Below the pieces are notes generated by a model that saw only the letters and a list, made by a program, of their open reading frames with translations, was not told the origin of the DNA and searched no databases. A stretch of 64,000 bases of DNA from Alphaproteobacteria bacterium (lineage in GTDB: Bacteria; Pseudomonadota; Alphaproteobacteria; Micavibrionales; Micavibrionaceae), in the NCBI GenBank assembly GCA_021776075.1, contig JAJFGQ010000018.1:46709-110708 (forward strand), in the 5' to 3' direction. Position 1 is the stretch's first letter. Each line of letters starts with the position of its first letter. A program made the translations under genes and the position numbers. Below, piece by piece: positions 36,392-48,832 of this stretch.

Positions 36392-36420
36392 TTGTTTTGG
36401 AAAATAGTAATCCGTATAGT
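36392..36420 (+). promoter_or_regulatory. Candidate promoter for lpxC
   Basis: TTGTTT at 36392-36397 and TATAGT at 36415-36420 are separated by exactly 17 bases. They lie after the ftsZ terminator and about 50 bases before the lpxC start. Together with the terminator this argues that lpxC begins a new transcription unit. Confidence 0.5.
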
Positions 36421-36468
36421 GAGAGTTAAGATAATTTTAACCCTTTATACGATGATGGCGATTTTTTG

Positions 36469-37413
36469 ATGCAGCATACTCTAAATTCAGCGATTGCACT
36501 GAGCGGTATAGGCCTTCATTCGGGCGCGGAAGTCCTGCTTTCCCTATGCCCTGCGGAACCGGGAACGGGCATTGTATTTGTGCGCACGGATGTCACGGAT
36601 CGTGATAATCGTGTTCCGGCGCTTTGGGATCATGTTGTTGATACGCGCATGTGTACGGTTGTCGGTAACAAGGCCGGCGTTACCGTAGGAACAATAGAGC
36701 ATTTGATGGCGGCTTTGCGGGGATGCGGTATTGATAATGCCGTGCTTGAACTTGACGGGCCGGAAGTGCCGGTTATGGATGGCAGTGCGGAACCTTTTGT
36801 CAAAAAAATTGATGAGGCCGGTATAAAATCACAGGACGTGCCGCGCCGTGTTATTAAAATCCTGAAAGAGATTACGGTGGAAGTGAACGGTAAAACGGCT
36901 TCCCTGAAGCCCGATGAGGGCAGTGTTTTTGCCGGTGCTATTGATTTTGATCATCCGGTGATTGGTAATCAGAAGCAGGAAGTGAAGCTGGTGAACGGGA
37001 ATTTCCGTCATGATCTGGCCGATGCCCGCACGTTTGGTTTTTTGGATGAAGTTGAATATCTGCGTCGCAATGGCTTGGCATTGGGCGGTTCTCTGGATAA
37101 CGCCATTGTTCTTAATAAGGACGGCGTGATGAATGAAGACGGCTTGCGTTATGGTGATGAATTTATCCGGCACAAGCTTCTGGATGCTGTGGGTGATTTA
37201 TATCTGGCCGGTGCACCTGTTATGGGCGCTTATGAAAGCGACCAACCGGGACATGCCCTGAATAATGCGCTCCTGCATAAATTATTTGCGATGGATGATG
37301 CGTGGGTATGGGTTGACCTGTTTTCCGAGCCAGAGCCAGAGCCAGAGCTTGAGTCTGTGGCCGTGACTTTGGATAAGACAGAGGACTCTTCGTCTGTGCT
37401 CTCTGTCGTCTGA
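36469..37413 (+). CDS. lpxC: UDP-3-O-acyl-GlcNAc deacetylase
   Basis: The zinc enzyme of the committed step in lipid A synthesis. N-terminal IALSGIGLHSGAEV, the zinc His in TIEHLMAAL, the DGPEVPVMDGS motif, and the second site ExxRHKLLDAVGDL are present. I start at the ATG at 36469; a TTG just before is not needed. The C-terminus after the catalytic core is unusual: SEPEPEPELE, encoded by a GAGCCA triplicate, then a Ser-rich stretch ending VLSVV. C-terminal tails of LpxC are known proteolysis signals in enterobacteria; whether this one is used is unknown. Confidence 0.97.
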   Translation: MQHTLNSAIALSGIGLHSGAEVLLSLCPAEPGTGIVFVRTDVTDRDNRVPALWDHVVDTRMCTVVGNKAGVTVGTIEHLMAALRGCGIDNAVLELDGPEVPVMDGSAEPFVKKIDEAGIKSQDVPRRVIKILKEITVEVNGKTASLKPDEGSVFAGAIDFDHPVIGNQKQEVKLVNGNFRHDLADARTFGFLDEVEYLRRNGLALGGSLDNAIVLNKDGVMNEDGLRYGDEFIRHKLLDAVGDLYLAGAPVMGAYESDQPGHALNNALLHKLFAMDDAWVWVDLFSEPEPEPELESVAVTLDKTEDSSSVLSVV

Positions 37414-37451
37414 AACTTGCAATTTTCACATAAAAATGTTTAACAAGCGTG

Positions 37452-38426
37452 ATGTACGCTTTACAGCCACAAAATAATATCTTTGATGAGGTGCGCCAGG
37501 GGTTTGAAACCGTGGCGCGTTTGGCGCAGCATGTCACTATCCGGCATGATCGTCTGGACGCCTATGCCAAGAGCCTGCCGTCACAATCTCCTGACAATGT
37601 TTTTGATTCTTCTCATCATTATGCGGGTGATGAAGAAGGAACAGCGGCTTATGTCCTGATGCTGGATAGCATTAATTTTGGATCCGGCTACGTGCCTCAT
37701 TTAAAAACAGAGGGCTGGCAGTTGCTTGACCGGTCCGTTTACTTCACGATCTCAACGCATTTAAAAACATTATTTGAAGACGCTGTGCCGGATGCGAAAT
37801 GGTTGTCGCATGCAACACCGGAGGATTGCGCCCGGTTTTTAAAACTGGATCCCCAAAAACCTTACAGTAAAGAGTTCTTAGACATATGTGCCGGGTCGTT
37901 GCAGGAACTTGGTGCGGCGATCATCGAAAGCTATGAAGGCTCTTTTCTTAAGTTTGTTGAAGCGGCGGAAGGGTCTGCTGAAGCCTTTGTACGGCAGCTT
38001 ATTCAGATGCATTATTTTAACGACATACATTCTTACAAAGATATGACGATTCCTTTTTATAAACGGGCGCAGATTACGGCGGCGGACATGCATCTGGCTT
38101 GCGGGCAGAAGGGGCAGATATTATTTTACGATATCGGTCATTTGACGATGTTTCCGGATAATGCCGTTCCGCATGTGCTGCGGACGGACGGGCTTCTTGA
38201 ATATAAGGATGAACTGGCTGAACGGATCAGAAGCGGCGATGAAATTCCCTCGGGTTCGGAGGAAGAAATTGAAATGCGGGCCTGTGCCGGTCAGGTTGTA
38301 GAGCTGATAGCCCGGAAAAAAGATATGATCGCGATGGATGTTGATCATATTCTCTGGCACCGGAGTGTGGAAAACCCCTGTTATTCAGAATCAGCAGCGC
38401 ATAGAACCCTTTCTGGGTTTTATTAG
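37452..38426 (+). CDS. Queuosine salvage (DUF2419/Qng1) family protein
   Basis: A 324-residue protein matching the queuosine 5'-phosphate N-glycosylase family (PF10343). LMLDSINFGSGYVPHL corresponds to the family LDxxNF motif. The C-terminal half has HLTMFPDNAVPHVLRTDGLL followed by SGSEEEIEMRACAGQVVELI, and the closing VDHILWHR corresponds to the family D-x-x-LW motif. The enzyme releases queuine from queuosine phosphate for reuse in tRNA modification. It sits between lpxC (38 bases) and bamD. The SGYV segment lacks the aromatic residues often seen after the NF motif, so activity is an inference. Confidence 0.75.
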   Translation: MYALQPQNNIFDEVRQGFETVARLAQHVTIRHDRLDAYAKSLPSQSPDNVFDSSHHYAGDEEGTAAYVLMLDSINFGSGYVPHLKTEGWQLLDRSVYFTISTHLKTLFEDAVPDAKWLSHATPEDCARFLKLDPQKPYSKEFLDICAGSLQELGAAIIESYEGSFLKFVEAAEGSAEAFVRQLIQMHYFNDIHSYKDMTIPFYKRAQITAADMHLACGQKGQILFYDIGHLTMFPDNAVPHVLRTDGLLEYKDELAERIRSGDEIPSGSEEEIEMRACAGQVVELIARKKDMIAMDVDHILWHRSVENPCYSESAAHRTLSGFY

Positions 38427-38524
38427 AGCCTGTTTTGTGAATCTTTCCGAATAACCCCCTTTTATTCCCCTTCATAGAGGTTTATTGGTAGTAGATGTCA
38501 TTCTACGAACAGAGGTTAGTGCCT

Positions 38525-39352
38525 ATGAAAAGGCTGATATATGTTTTTCCGTTTTTGGTTCTGTGCAGCTTCATTCTGACGGGGTGTTCCAGTACGGATG
38601 TTGAGGAAGATGTGCGGGAAGAAGAACCTGTGGAGCAGCTCTATAATCAGGCGGCTGATGCCATGGATTCAAAAAACTATGAGGAGGCAACCCGGCTTTT
38701 TGAAGAAGTTGAGCGGCAGCATCCTTACTCGCAATGGGCAACGCAGGCTGAACTTATGGCCGCGTATTCTTCCTATAAGGATTTGCGGTATGACGAAGCT
38801 ATTCTGGCGCTTGACCGTTATATAGAATTGCATCCGGGGAATGAGGATATTGATTATGCGCTTTATCTGCGGGCCCTGTGTTTCTATGAACAGATTACGG
38901 ATGTAGCGCGTGATCAGGCGATGACAGAAGAAGCATTGAATGCTCTGGATGTGTTGGTGCGCCGTTTTCCTGAAAGCCATTATGCCAGAGATGCCGCTTT
39001 GAAGCTTGATCTGACACAGGATCATCTGGCTGGCAAAGAGATGGAAATTGGCCGTTACTATCTGAACCGGACTCATGTGAATGCGGCGATCAATCGTTTT
39101 CGTGCGGTCGTAAAAGATTATCAGACAACAACGCATGTACCGGAGGCTTTGCACAGGCTGGTTGAGTCCTACATGACTCTGGGCGTGGCGAATGAAGCGA
39201 CGCATGTGGCTGCAGTTCTGGGATATAACTATCCCGGTAGCAAATGGTATGAGAAGACCTATGCTTTGCTGGATCCCTCGCAGCGGCAAAAAATTCTGGA
39301 TGATCGGAACTGGCTTGATCGTACGGTTGAGTCTCTCTTTAAGCCGGATTAA
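38525..39352 (+). CDS. bamD: Outer membrane assembly lipoprotein BamD
   Basis: An essential lipoprotein of the BAM complex that folds outer-membrane beta-barrels. The signal peptide MKRLIYVFPFLVLCSFIL is followed by the lipobox LTGC, giving a lipidated Cys. The rest is TPR-like: YNQAADAMDSKNYEEATRLF, VERQHPYSQWATQAELM and YDEAILALDRYIELHPGNED are characteristic. The start at 38525 has AGAGG upstream; an upstream ATG at 38495 would spoil the signal peptide. The order lpxC-bamD-recN-ligA is typical of alphaproteobacteria. Confidence 0.95.
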   Translation: MKRLIYVFPFLVLCSFILTGCSSTDVEEDVREEEPVEQLYNQAADAMDSKNYEEATRLFEEVERQHPYSQWATQAELMAAYSSYKDLRYDEAILALDRYIELHPGNEDIDYALYLRALCFYEQITDVARDQAMTEEALNALDVLVRRFPESHYARDAALKLDLTQDHLAGKEMEIGRYYLNRTHVNAAINRFRAVVKDYQTTTHVPEALHRLVESYMTLGVANEATHVAAVLGYNYPGSKWYEKTYALLDPSQRQKILDDRNWLDRTVESLFKPD

Positions 39353-39361
39353 GAGGCCCTT

Positions 39362-43086
<3,725 letters not shown>

Positions 43087-43347
43087 TCAGCCCGTTTGCT
43101 CTTGTTCCTCTTGCGTGGCCTTAATGACGTTCAGACGGTTCATGGCCTCTTCTATTTCACGCGGATAGTCCCGGCGTTCGATGAATTCGCCGCCGCCTGT
43201 GTTGCGTGTCATAGCAACATCAAGGGCCCGTGCCAGATGTTCTGCAATGGGGGTATCTTCCTGTTCCAGAGCGAGTTCCAAAGCATACAGGATACGATCG
43301 CTTAAACGGATTCTTTTATAGTCAAATTCCTGTCCCGAAGATTCCAT
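43087..43347 (-). CDS. Small helical conserved-type protein
   Basis: An 86-residue acidic, largely helical protein: RLSDRILYALELALEQEDTPIAEHLARALDVAMTR is a helical-pair pattern. It ends in a Glu/Gln-rich tail. Similar small proteins of unknown function occur near division and repair genes in alphaproteobacteria, but I cannot name a family. It has a GGAG-type ribosome binding site. Its stop directly abuts the ligA stop, and it follows the hydrolase genes' strand in the opposite order (start 47 bases from the neighbouring stop). Confidence 0.65.
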   Translation of the reverse strand: MESSGQEFDYKRIRLSDRILYALELALEQEDTPIAEHLARALDVAMTRNTGGGEFIERRDYPREIEEAMNRLNVIKATQEEQEQTG

Positions 43348-43394
43348 GGCTTATTTCTCCTTACATTCTCTAGGTGATACAGTGTGCCTTGTCT

Positions 43395-44408
43395 TTAAAA
43401 AGGCTTCAACTGTTCTTTTATGTTATTTACCCTGAGAAGCTCTTCAAAGGCATGGAAAAACTGATCTCGAACGCTATCGCATTCCATCAAGATTTCGTGA
43501 CGTGACTCGTCCAGTTCAATGAGTTTTGCATGCGGCATGAAATTGACAGCTTTTTTGGTGGCTTTATTGTCGACCAGCTTGTCCTTGCCGGCAATGGCAA
43601 AAAGGCAAGGTGTTTGTATGTCTTTCAGCGCGTTTTTCCGTTGCAGTTTGGCGCAGGACAGATTGGCTTCATGAAGCCATCCATAGGTGATATTGCCGAC
43701 ACGTAAATCCGGGTCCTGATGGCACCACGCGTCATGAATTGTGTTTCGTATAGGGTCCGTGGAAAGCTGCCCTTTTGCCCGTTTGCTACGAATATCGGGG
43801 TGCCAGTCCTTGCCGCCAAACTCGATATAGGAGCGATCCATGGCTTCTTGAAGAGAGGCTGTCAGACCTATACGGAGCCAGGATGGCAGGTTTTTCAGGG
43901 CGCCAATGTTAATTAAGGGGGAAGAGAAGGCGGCACAGGCAAAAGTATCAGGATGATGCAAAAGATAGCGTAAACCGATATTGGCACCCATGGAGTGACC
44001 GAGCATGACAAGCGGTATACGACCGACATCCGGGTGAACAGCCGAATGTTTCACGTATTCCATGAGGAAATAATGCAGGTCAGAAACATCTTCGTCAAAG
44101 CTGGTGGAGTGACGTTTATGCGGATTTTTCAGGTGACGGTCAGAACGCCCCTGACCCTGCCAGTCCATCATCCAGAAGCTCATATTACGGTCCAGAAGAT
44201 CATGGGCGAGTTCAAAATATTTTTCGGTGAATTCGCTCAAACCCTGCAAACAAATAACGACGGCCTCCGGTACGCGATTTGCGGGGGCAACGCTACCGAA
44301 TCGTAATTTGCGGCCTTTGGGATTGGTAAATGTGTGCCAGCGCCATCCTTCAGGTTTCTGAAAACGAGGGTCAAGGTCCGGCGGTGTCTCTGAGGATTCT
44401 TGATTCAT
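43395..44408 (-). CDS. Alpha/beta hydrolase (lysophospholipase-like), copy 1
   Basis: A 337-residue serine hydrolase of the lysophospholipase/monoacylglycerol lipase type. The oxyanion region is CLQGLSEFTEKYFELAHDL, followed by MDWQGQGRSDR. The nucleophile Ser139 lies in LGHSMGANIGL, the acid Asp in AGKDKLVDN and the His in ESRHEIL. No signal peptide. It is paralogous with the next gene and shares the N-terminal W-x-W-x-x-F-x-N-x-x-G-x-x-L-R-x-G pattern. The two are on the same strand 50 bases apart. Substrate unknown; lipid or ester hydrolysis is inferred. Confidence 0.88.
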   Translation of the reverse strand: MNQESSETPPDLDPRFQKPEGWRWHTFTNPKGRKLRFGSVAPANRVPEAVVICLQGLSEFTEKYFELAHDLLDRNMSFWMMDWQGQGRSDRHLKNPHKRHSTSFDEDVSDLHYFLMEYVKHSAVHPDVGRIPLVMLGHSMGANIGLRYLLHHPDTFACAAFSSPLINIGALKNLPSWLRIGLTASLQEAMDRSYIEFGGKDWHPDIRSKRAKGQLSTDPIRNTIHDAWCHQDPDLRVGNITYGWLHEANLSCAKLQRKNALKDIQTPCLFAIAGKDKLVDNKATKKAVNFMPHAKLIELDESRHEILMECDSVRDQFFHAFEELLRVNNIKEQLKPF

Positions 44409-44458
44409 GACTGCATACTAGTATGTGTTGATTTCTCAGGCTAGTTTTTAGTGAAGGT

Positions 44459-45421
44459 TTAGAGACTGTTTTTTATGAAATCCATTGTTCTTTTGATAAT
44501 TTCGGTTCGAATATCATCTTTTTCCATCAGCATTTCGTGTTTTGAATCTTTGAAAAGGACCAGATGAGCGTGGGGAAGATGGGGCGCCGCTTTATCCGTG
44601 GGGGCATTATTGACGATTTTATCATCGCCGGCTGTAAAAAGAAGAAGCGGCTGTTTTATATCATTTAAATAGGCCGGGCACCTTACTTTAAGGATAGCTT
44701 TGCAGGCGTTTATGACCCAGCCATAAGTTGGGAGTCCTGTGCGTAAATCAGGTGCTGTCTTTTCCCAGTATTCCATGAGGGTGTTCCGATCGGCATCGGT
44801 TGTAAAGTCTTCGGGGGACATTGTGTTCTCCGGATCAAAGCGGCCGCGCCACGGTTTTTCACCGGGGACATAGCGTTCTTTAACGGCACGGGGCAGGGGC
44901 AAATGTCCGAAGAAGCATTCCCTGTCTTTTAATATAGGGTTTCCGAACCCCAATAGCGGCGCGGTCAGAACAGCACCCTGAAACAAGTCGGGCTCTTGAT
45001 GTAGAGCCATAAGGGATAGGAGGCCGCCTGTAGAATGTCCCAGAAGGATTACCGGTGTGTCTTCACGAATTATATTTTTGGTTTTAAGGTCATTGGTCAG
45101 TTGAATGAGGTCGTCAACATCATGTTGGAAGCCGGTAGAATGTTGTTTGAAACGGTCTTTCAGGGGACGGTCGGACAAACCCTGCCCATAGCGGTCCAAA
45201 ACGGCAAAGTTACAGGCATTGGCATTAAAGTCGCGGGCCAGTTCAAAAGTCTTTTCTGCGTATTCTGACAGGCCCTGAGCATAGATAATGGTTGCGGCAG
45301 GTTCTTTTACATTATTCATGAGGCCATAGCGCAACTGTCCGCCACGGGCATTACGGAAGTGATTCCATTGCCATGTGGCCGGTTCTCTGAACCGTTCGGG
45401 AAGAATATTCTTTTTAAACAT
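44459..45421 (-). CDS. Alpha/beta hydrolase (lysophospholipase-like), copy 2
   Basis: A 320-residue paralogue of the neighbouring hydrolase. YAQGLSEYAEKTFELARDF and LDRYGQGLSDRPLK match copy 1. The catalytic Ser130 is in LLGHSTGGLLSL, the Asp in TAGDDKIVNN and the His in DSKHEMLME. The region between Ser and Asp differs (longer lid with PLPRAVKERYVPGEKPWRGR), suggesting a different substrate. It is upstream of copy 1 on the minus strand and 80 bases after pntB. Confidence 0.88.
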   Translation of the reverse strand: MFKKNILPERFREPATWQWNHFRNARGGQLRYGLMNNVKEPAATIIYAQGLSEYAEKTFELARDFNANACNFAVLDRYGQGLSDRPLKDRFKQHSTGFQHDVDDLIQLTNDLKTKNIIREDTPVILLGHSTGGLLSLMALHQEPDLFQGAVLTAPLLGFGNPILKDRECFFGHLPLPRAVKERYVPGEKPWRGRFDPENTMSPEDFTTDADRNTLMEYWEKTAPDLRTGLPTYGWVINACKAILKVRCPAYLNDIKQPLLLFTAGDDKIVNNAPTDKAAPHLPHAHLVLFKDSKHEMLMEKDDIRTEIIKRTMDFIKNSL

Positions 45422-45501
45422 GATGTAGCCACCTTAGGAAAAAAGGTGGGTTTATGCAATGTGTTTTTTAGAGGAGGGGCGTTTGTGGCCTTGGTCTCTG
45501 T

Positions 45502-46890
45502 CTATTCCAGCGCCTTAACGATTCCTTCGGTCATTTTCTTGGCATCGCCGAGGAGCATCATCGTGTTGTCGGCGAAGAAGAGCGGGTTATCAACCCCGGC
45601 ATAGCCCGATCCCAGAGAACGCTTGATAAACAGAACCGTTTTGGCTTTTTCAACATCCAGAACCGGCATGCCGTAGATCGGCGATGAGGTGTCCGTCTTT
45701 GCCGATGGGTTGGTAATATCGTTGGCACCGATAATATAGACAACATCGGTTTGGGCGAAGTCACGGTTAATGTCTTCCAGTTCTAGGACTTCATCATACG
45801 GAACATTGGCTTCGGCCAGTAAAACATTCATGTGGCCGGGCATACGACCTGCGACGGGGTGAATGGCATATTTAACGCTGACACCTTCTTTTTTCAGGAG
45901 GTCAGCCATCTCACGCAAAGCATGCTGTGCCTGTGCTACAGCCATGCCGTAACCGGGTACGATAATAACGCTGGAGGCGTTTTTCATGATATAGGCGGCA
46001 TCTTCCGCCGAACCCATTTTGGCGCTGCGGTCACCCATATCAGTTGCCGCACTGTTATCCTGTTCACCGCCGAAGCCGCCCAGAACGACATTGAGGAAAG
46101 AGCGGTTCATGCCTTTGCACATGATATAGGATAGAATCGCACCGGACGCCCCGACCAGTGCCCCGGTAATAATTAGCAGATTGTTATGCAGGGTAAAGCC
46201 GATACCGGCTGCCGCCCATCCGGAGTAACTATTGAGCATGGACACAATAACGGGCATATCTGCGCCGCCAATCGGGATAATGATCATGATACCCAGCAGG
46301 AAGGCGAGAAGCACAACGGCCCAGAAATAGAATGTGCCTTCTGTAGAGCAGAGCATAACAAAGAGAAAGAGCAGGAGGAGGCCCAGAGCGGCATTCAGTT
46401 TATGTTGGCCGTCGAAAACAAGAGGTTTTCCTGAAATCACGCCCTGTAACTTGCCCCAGGCAATGATAGAGCCGGTAAATGTAATAGCACCGATTGCCGT
46501 ACCCAATGCCATTTCGATCAGGCTGGCGGTTTTGATGTCACCCTTAATGCCGATGCCGTAAGCTTCCGGGTTATAGAAGGCCGCAGCCGCGACACAGACG
46601 GCCGCCAGACCGACAAGCGAGTGAAAGGCGGCAATAAGTTGCGGCAGGTCGGTCATGTCAATGCGTTTGGCAATCACGTAACCAATAGCACCACCAATGG
46701 AGATGCCCAGAATAATCAGGCCGTAAGACGAAACAACCGGCAGTAACAGGGTTGTGACCATGGCAAGGGCCATGCCCGACATGCCGAATGACAGGCCTTG
46801 CCGTGCTGTTTCAGGATGCGATAAGCCCCGCAGAGCCATGATAAAACAGACCGAAGCAATCAGGTAAGCCAGAGGAGCGAGTGTTGCCAT
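45502..46890 (-). CDS. pntB: NAD(P) transhydrogenase subunit beta
   Basis: The 462-residue membrane plus NADP-binding subunit of proton-translocating transhydrogenase, which makes NADPH from NADH using the proton gradient. About nine hydrophobic helices occupy residues 1-260. The C-terminal NADP domain contains IIVPGYGMAVAQAQHALREM, AIHPVAGRMPGHMNVLLAEA, DINRDFAQTDVVYIIGANDI and the RSLGSGYAGVDNPLFF motif. It is the last gene of pntAA-pntAB-pntB, 5 bases after pntAB. Confidence 0.97.
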   Translation of the reverse strand: MATLAPLAYLIASVCFIMALRGLSHPETARQGLSFGMSGMALAMVTTLLLPVVSSYGLIILGISIGGAIGYVIAKRIDMTDLPQLIAAFHSLVGLAAVCVAAAAFYNPEAYGIGIKGDIKTASLIEMALGTAIGAITFTGSIIAWGKLQGVISGKPLVFDGQHKLNAALGLLLLFLFVMLCSTEGTFYFWAVVLLAFLLGIMIIIPIGGADMPVIVSMLNSYSGWAAAGIGFTLHNNLLIITGALVGASGAILSYIMCKGMNRSFLNVVLGGFGGEQDNSAATDMGDRSAKMGSAEDAAYIMKNASSVIIVPGYGMAVAQAQHALREMADLLKKEGVSVKYAIHPVAGRMPGHMNVLLAEANVPYDEVLELEDINRDFAQTDVVYIIGANDITNPSAKTDTSSPIYGMPVLDVEKAKTVLFIKRSLGSGYAGVDNPLFFADNTMMLLGDAKKMTEGIVKALE

Positions 46891-46895
46891 TATTT

Positions 46896-47309
46896 TTAGC
46901 CCTTCTTCTTGAACATATGCAGCATGCGGCGGGAAACGAGAAAACCGCCGAAGATGTTAACGCTGGCCAGAATAACAGCCAGAAAACCCATAAATTTGGA
47001 AAAGCTCATATCAACCGGACCGACGGCAATTAAAGCCCCGACAATAATAACGGATGAAATGGCGTTTGTGACAGCCATCAGAGGCGAGTGCAGAGCGGGT
47101 GTCACATGCCAGACAACGTAATAGCCGACGAAGCAGGCCAGAATAAAGACGGTAATGCCTGTGATCAGGAAGCCGTCGCTATGTTCTCCGGCAGAGGCAA
47201 GCATAGCCCCGGCCTGTACGGCAATGGAAGCGGCCTGATTGGAAAGCTCCTGCGCCATATTAGCAAGGTTAGCTGCATTTTCTGTGAGTGTTGTGTCTGT
47301 GTTCGTCAT
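46896..47309 (-). CDS. pntAB: NAD(P) transhydrogenase subunit alpha part 2
   Basis: A 137-residue membrane subunit carrying the helices that in E. coli are fused to PntA. Three to four hydrophobic segments lie at about 47-68, 79-103 and 106-130. [21 protein letters not shown] is the diagnostic motif of the membrane domain. The N-terminal 45 residues are polar and Ala/Gln-rich. It sits between pntAA (12 bases) and pntB (5 bases). Confidence 0.95.
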   Translation of the reverse strand: MTNTDTTLTENAANLANMAQELSNQAASIAVQAGAMLASAGEHSDGFLITGITVFILACFVGYYVVWHVTPALHSPLMAVTNAISSVIIVGALIAVGPVDMSFSKFMGFLAVILASVNIFGGFLVSRRMLHMFKKKG

Positions 47310-47321
47310 GACGATGGTTCC

Positions 47322-48602
47322 CTACTTTGCGTTTGCTGCTTTTTTCTTTGGGGTCGCAGGTTTTGCCGTGGTTTTTTTCGCAGTTGTTTTCTTTTTTGGT
47401 GAAGCCGGTGTTTCTGTCTTTGCGGCAGGCTTTTTTGTCGTAGGTTTTGTTGTTGCGGATTTTGTTGTTGCCGTAAATTGCGGATGTATAATTTTACCGT
47501 CTTTGGTCAGGGCAATGCCCTTTACAATGTCATCGTCCCAGTCTATCTCCAGCTTTCCGTTCTCTCCATTAATAACGAGGGTCAGGAAATTGAACAGATT
47601 TTTGGCGTACAGGGCCGAGGCATCCGTTGCCAAACGGCTGGGTACATTATGGTGTCCTATGATTTTGACACCTTGTTCTTCAACAATTTTCCCGGCTTTG
47701 GAAAGGGCACAGTTGCCGCCCTGTTCTACAGCCAGATCAATAATCACAGAACCGGGCTTCATGCTTTTAGCCATTTTTTCCGTGACAAGAACCGGAGCGG
47801 GCCTGCCGGGAATAAGGGCTGTGGTGATGACAATATCCTGTTTGGCAATTGTTTCTTCAACCAGCGCAGCTTGCTGTTTCTGATAGTCTTTCGACATTTC
47901 CTTTGCATAGCCACCGGCGGTTTCAGCTTCCTTGAACTCATCATTTTCGACAGCAACGAAGGTGCCGCCTAGTGATTCAACTTGTTCTTTCGCGGCGGGG
48001 CGGACATCGGTAGCCGATACAATGCCACCCAGACGTTTAGCCGTTGCAATAGCCTGTAAACCCGCAACGCCGGCTCCCATAACGAAAATACGGGCCGGCG
48101 GGATCGTGCCGGCGGCTGTCATCATCATGGGAAAGGCCCGGCTGAAATGCTCCGCGGCATCCAGAACGGATTTGTAACCGGCCAGATTAGACTGCGAAGA
48201 AAGAACATCCATGGACTGCGCCCGTGTGATCCGGGGCATAAGCTCCATGGAAAAAGCATTAACGCCCGCTTTGGCGTAGTGTGCTGTGAAACTTGTGTGT
48301 TTATAAGGGGCCAGCATGCCGACCAGCATGGCACCCTTGGGAACGACTTTTAACTCTGATTCCGTCGGCGCCTGCACACACAAGACAATGTCAGCGCCTT
48401 TGCAGGCTTCTTCTGCCGATTTAACGATTTTGGCCCCGGCTTCTTTGAACATGTCGTCGGTAAAAGAGGCGTCATGTCCTGCGCCGGTTTCTATTTTGAG
48501 TTCACAACCCAGCCCGGATAGTTTTTTAACAGTATCCGGTGAGGCCGCAACGCGGCGTTCATGGGGGGTGGTGGCTTTGGGGATTGCAATTTTTAGGCTC
48601 AC
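47322..48602 (-). CDS. pntAA: NAD(P) transhydrogenase subunit alpha part 1 with histone-like tail
   Basis: The soluble NAD-binding subunit. The N-terminal domain resembles alanine dehydrogenase (KIAIPKATTPHERRVAASPD). The NAD loop is MGAGVAGLQAIATAKRLGG, with TALIPGRPAPVLV and DLAVEQGGNCALS downstream. The catalytic protein ends near residue 376. A further 50 residues (DNA 47325-47474) are almost only Lys, Thr, Ala and Pro, with 15 Lys and one acidic residue, in PKKKTTAKKTTAKP-type repeats like histone H1 tails. Such an extension is not part of the PntAA family. It is the first gene of the pnt operon. Confidence 0.96.
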   Translation of the reverse strand: MSLKIAIPKATTPHERRVAASPDTVKKLSGLGCELKIETGAGHDASFTDDMFKEAGAKIVKSAEEACKGADIVLCVQAPTESELKVVPKGAMLVGMLAPYKHTSFTAHYAKAGVNAFSMELMPRITRAQSMDVLSSQSNLAGYKSVLDAAEHFSRAFPMMMTAAGTIPPARIFVMGAGVAGLQAIATAKRLGGIVSATDVRPAAKEQVESLGGTFVAVENDEFKEAETAGGYAKEMSKDYQKQQAALVEETIAKQDIVITTALIPGRPAPVLVTEKMAKSMKPGSVIIDLAVEQGGNCALSKAGKIVEEQGVKIIGHHNVPSRLATDASALYAKNLFNFLTLVINGENGKLEIDWDDDIVKGIALTKDGKIIHPQFTATTKSATTKPTTKKPAAKTETPASPKKKTTAKKTTAKPATPKKKAANAK

Positions 48603-48832
48603 GAAATCTGTCCTCGTTAATTACTATTATGCCAAAGAAAAGCAAGGCATCGCTGCCGATATAATCTTGTGGCAGCATGCCTTATCTTTTCCACTTTGTG
48701 AAGTCTTCTTGTGTGTTGTGCGGCGTAATTTCATTATTTTCCTCTTAACGGGCTTGCACTTATTGCTGTTCTTGTTTAGATTCAAAAGCGTAGGGTTTTG
48801 TTCTCTACTCAAATCTTATCGTGTTTTATCCC

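Noticed and set aside
36452..36469. Tiny leader peptide (MMAIF) ending on the lpxC start codon
   Set aside because: ATGATGGCGATTTTTTGATG gives a five-codon frame whose stop overlaps the lpxC ATG, suggestive of coupling. No ribosome binding site or attenuator structure supports it, and frames this short arise by chance.
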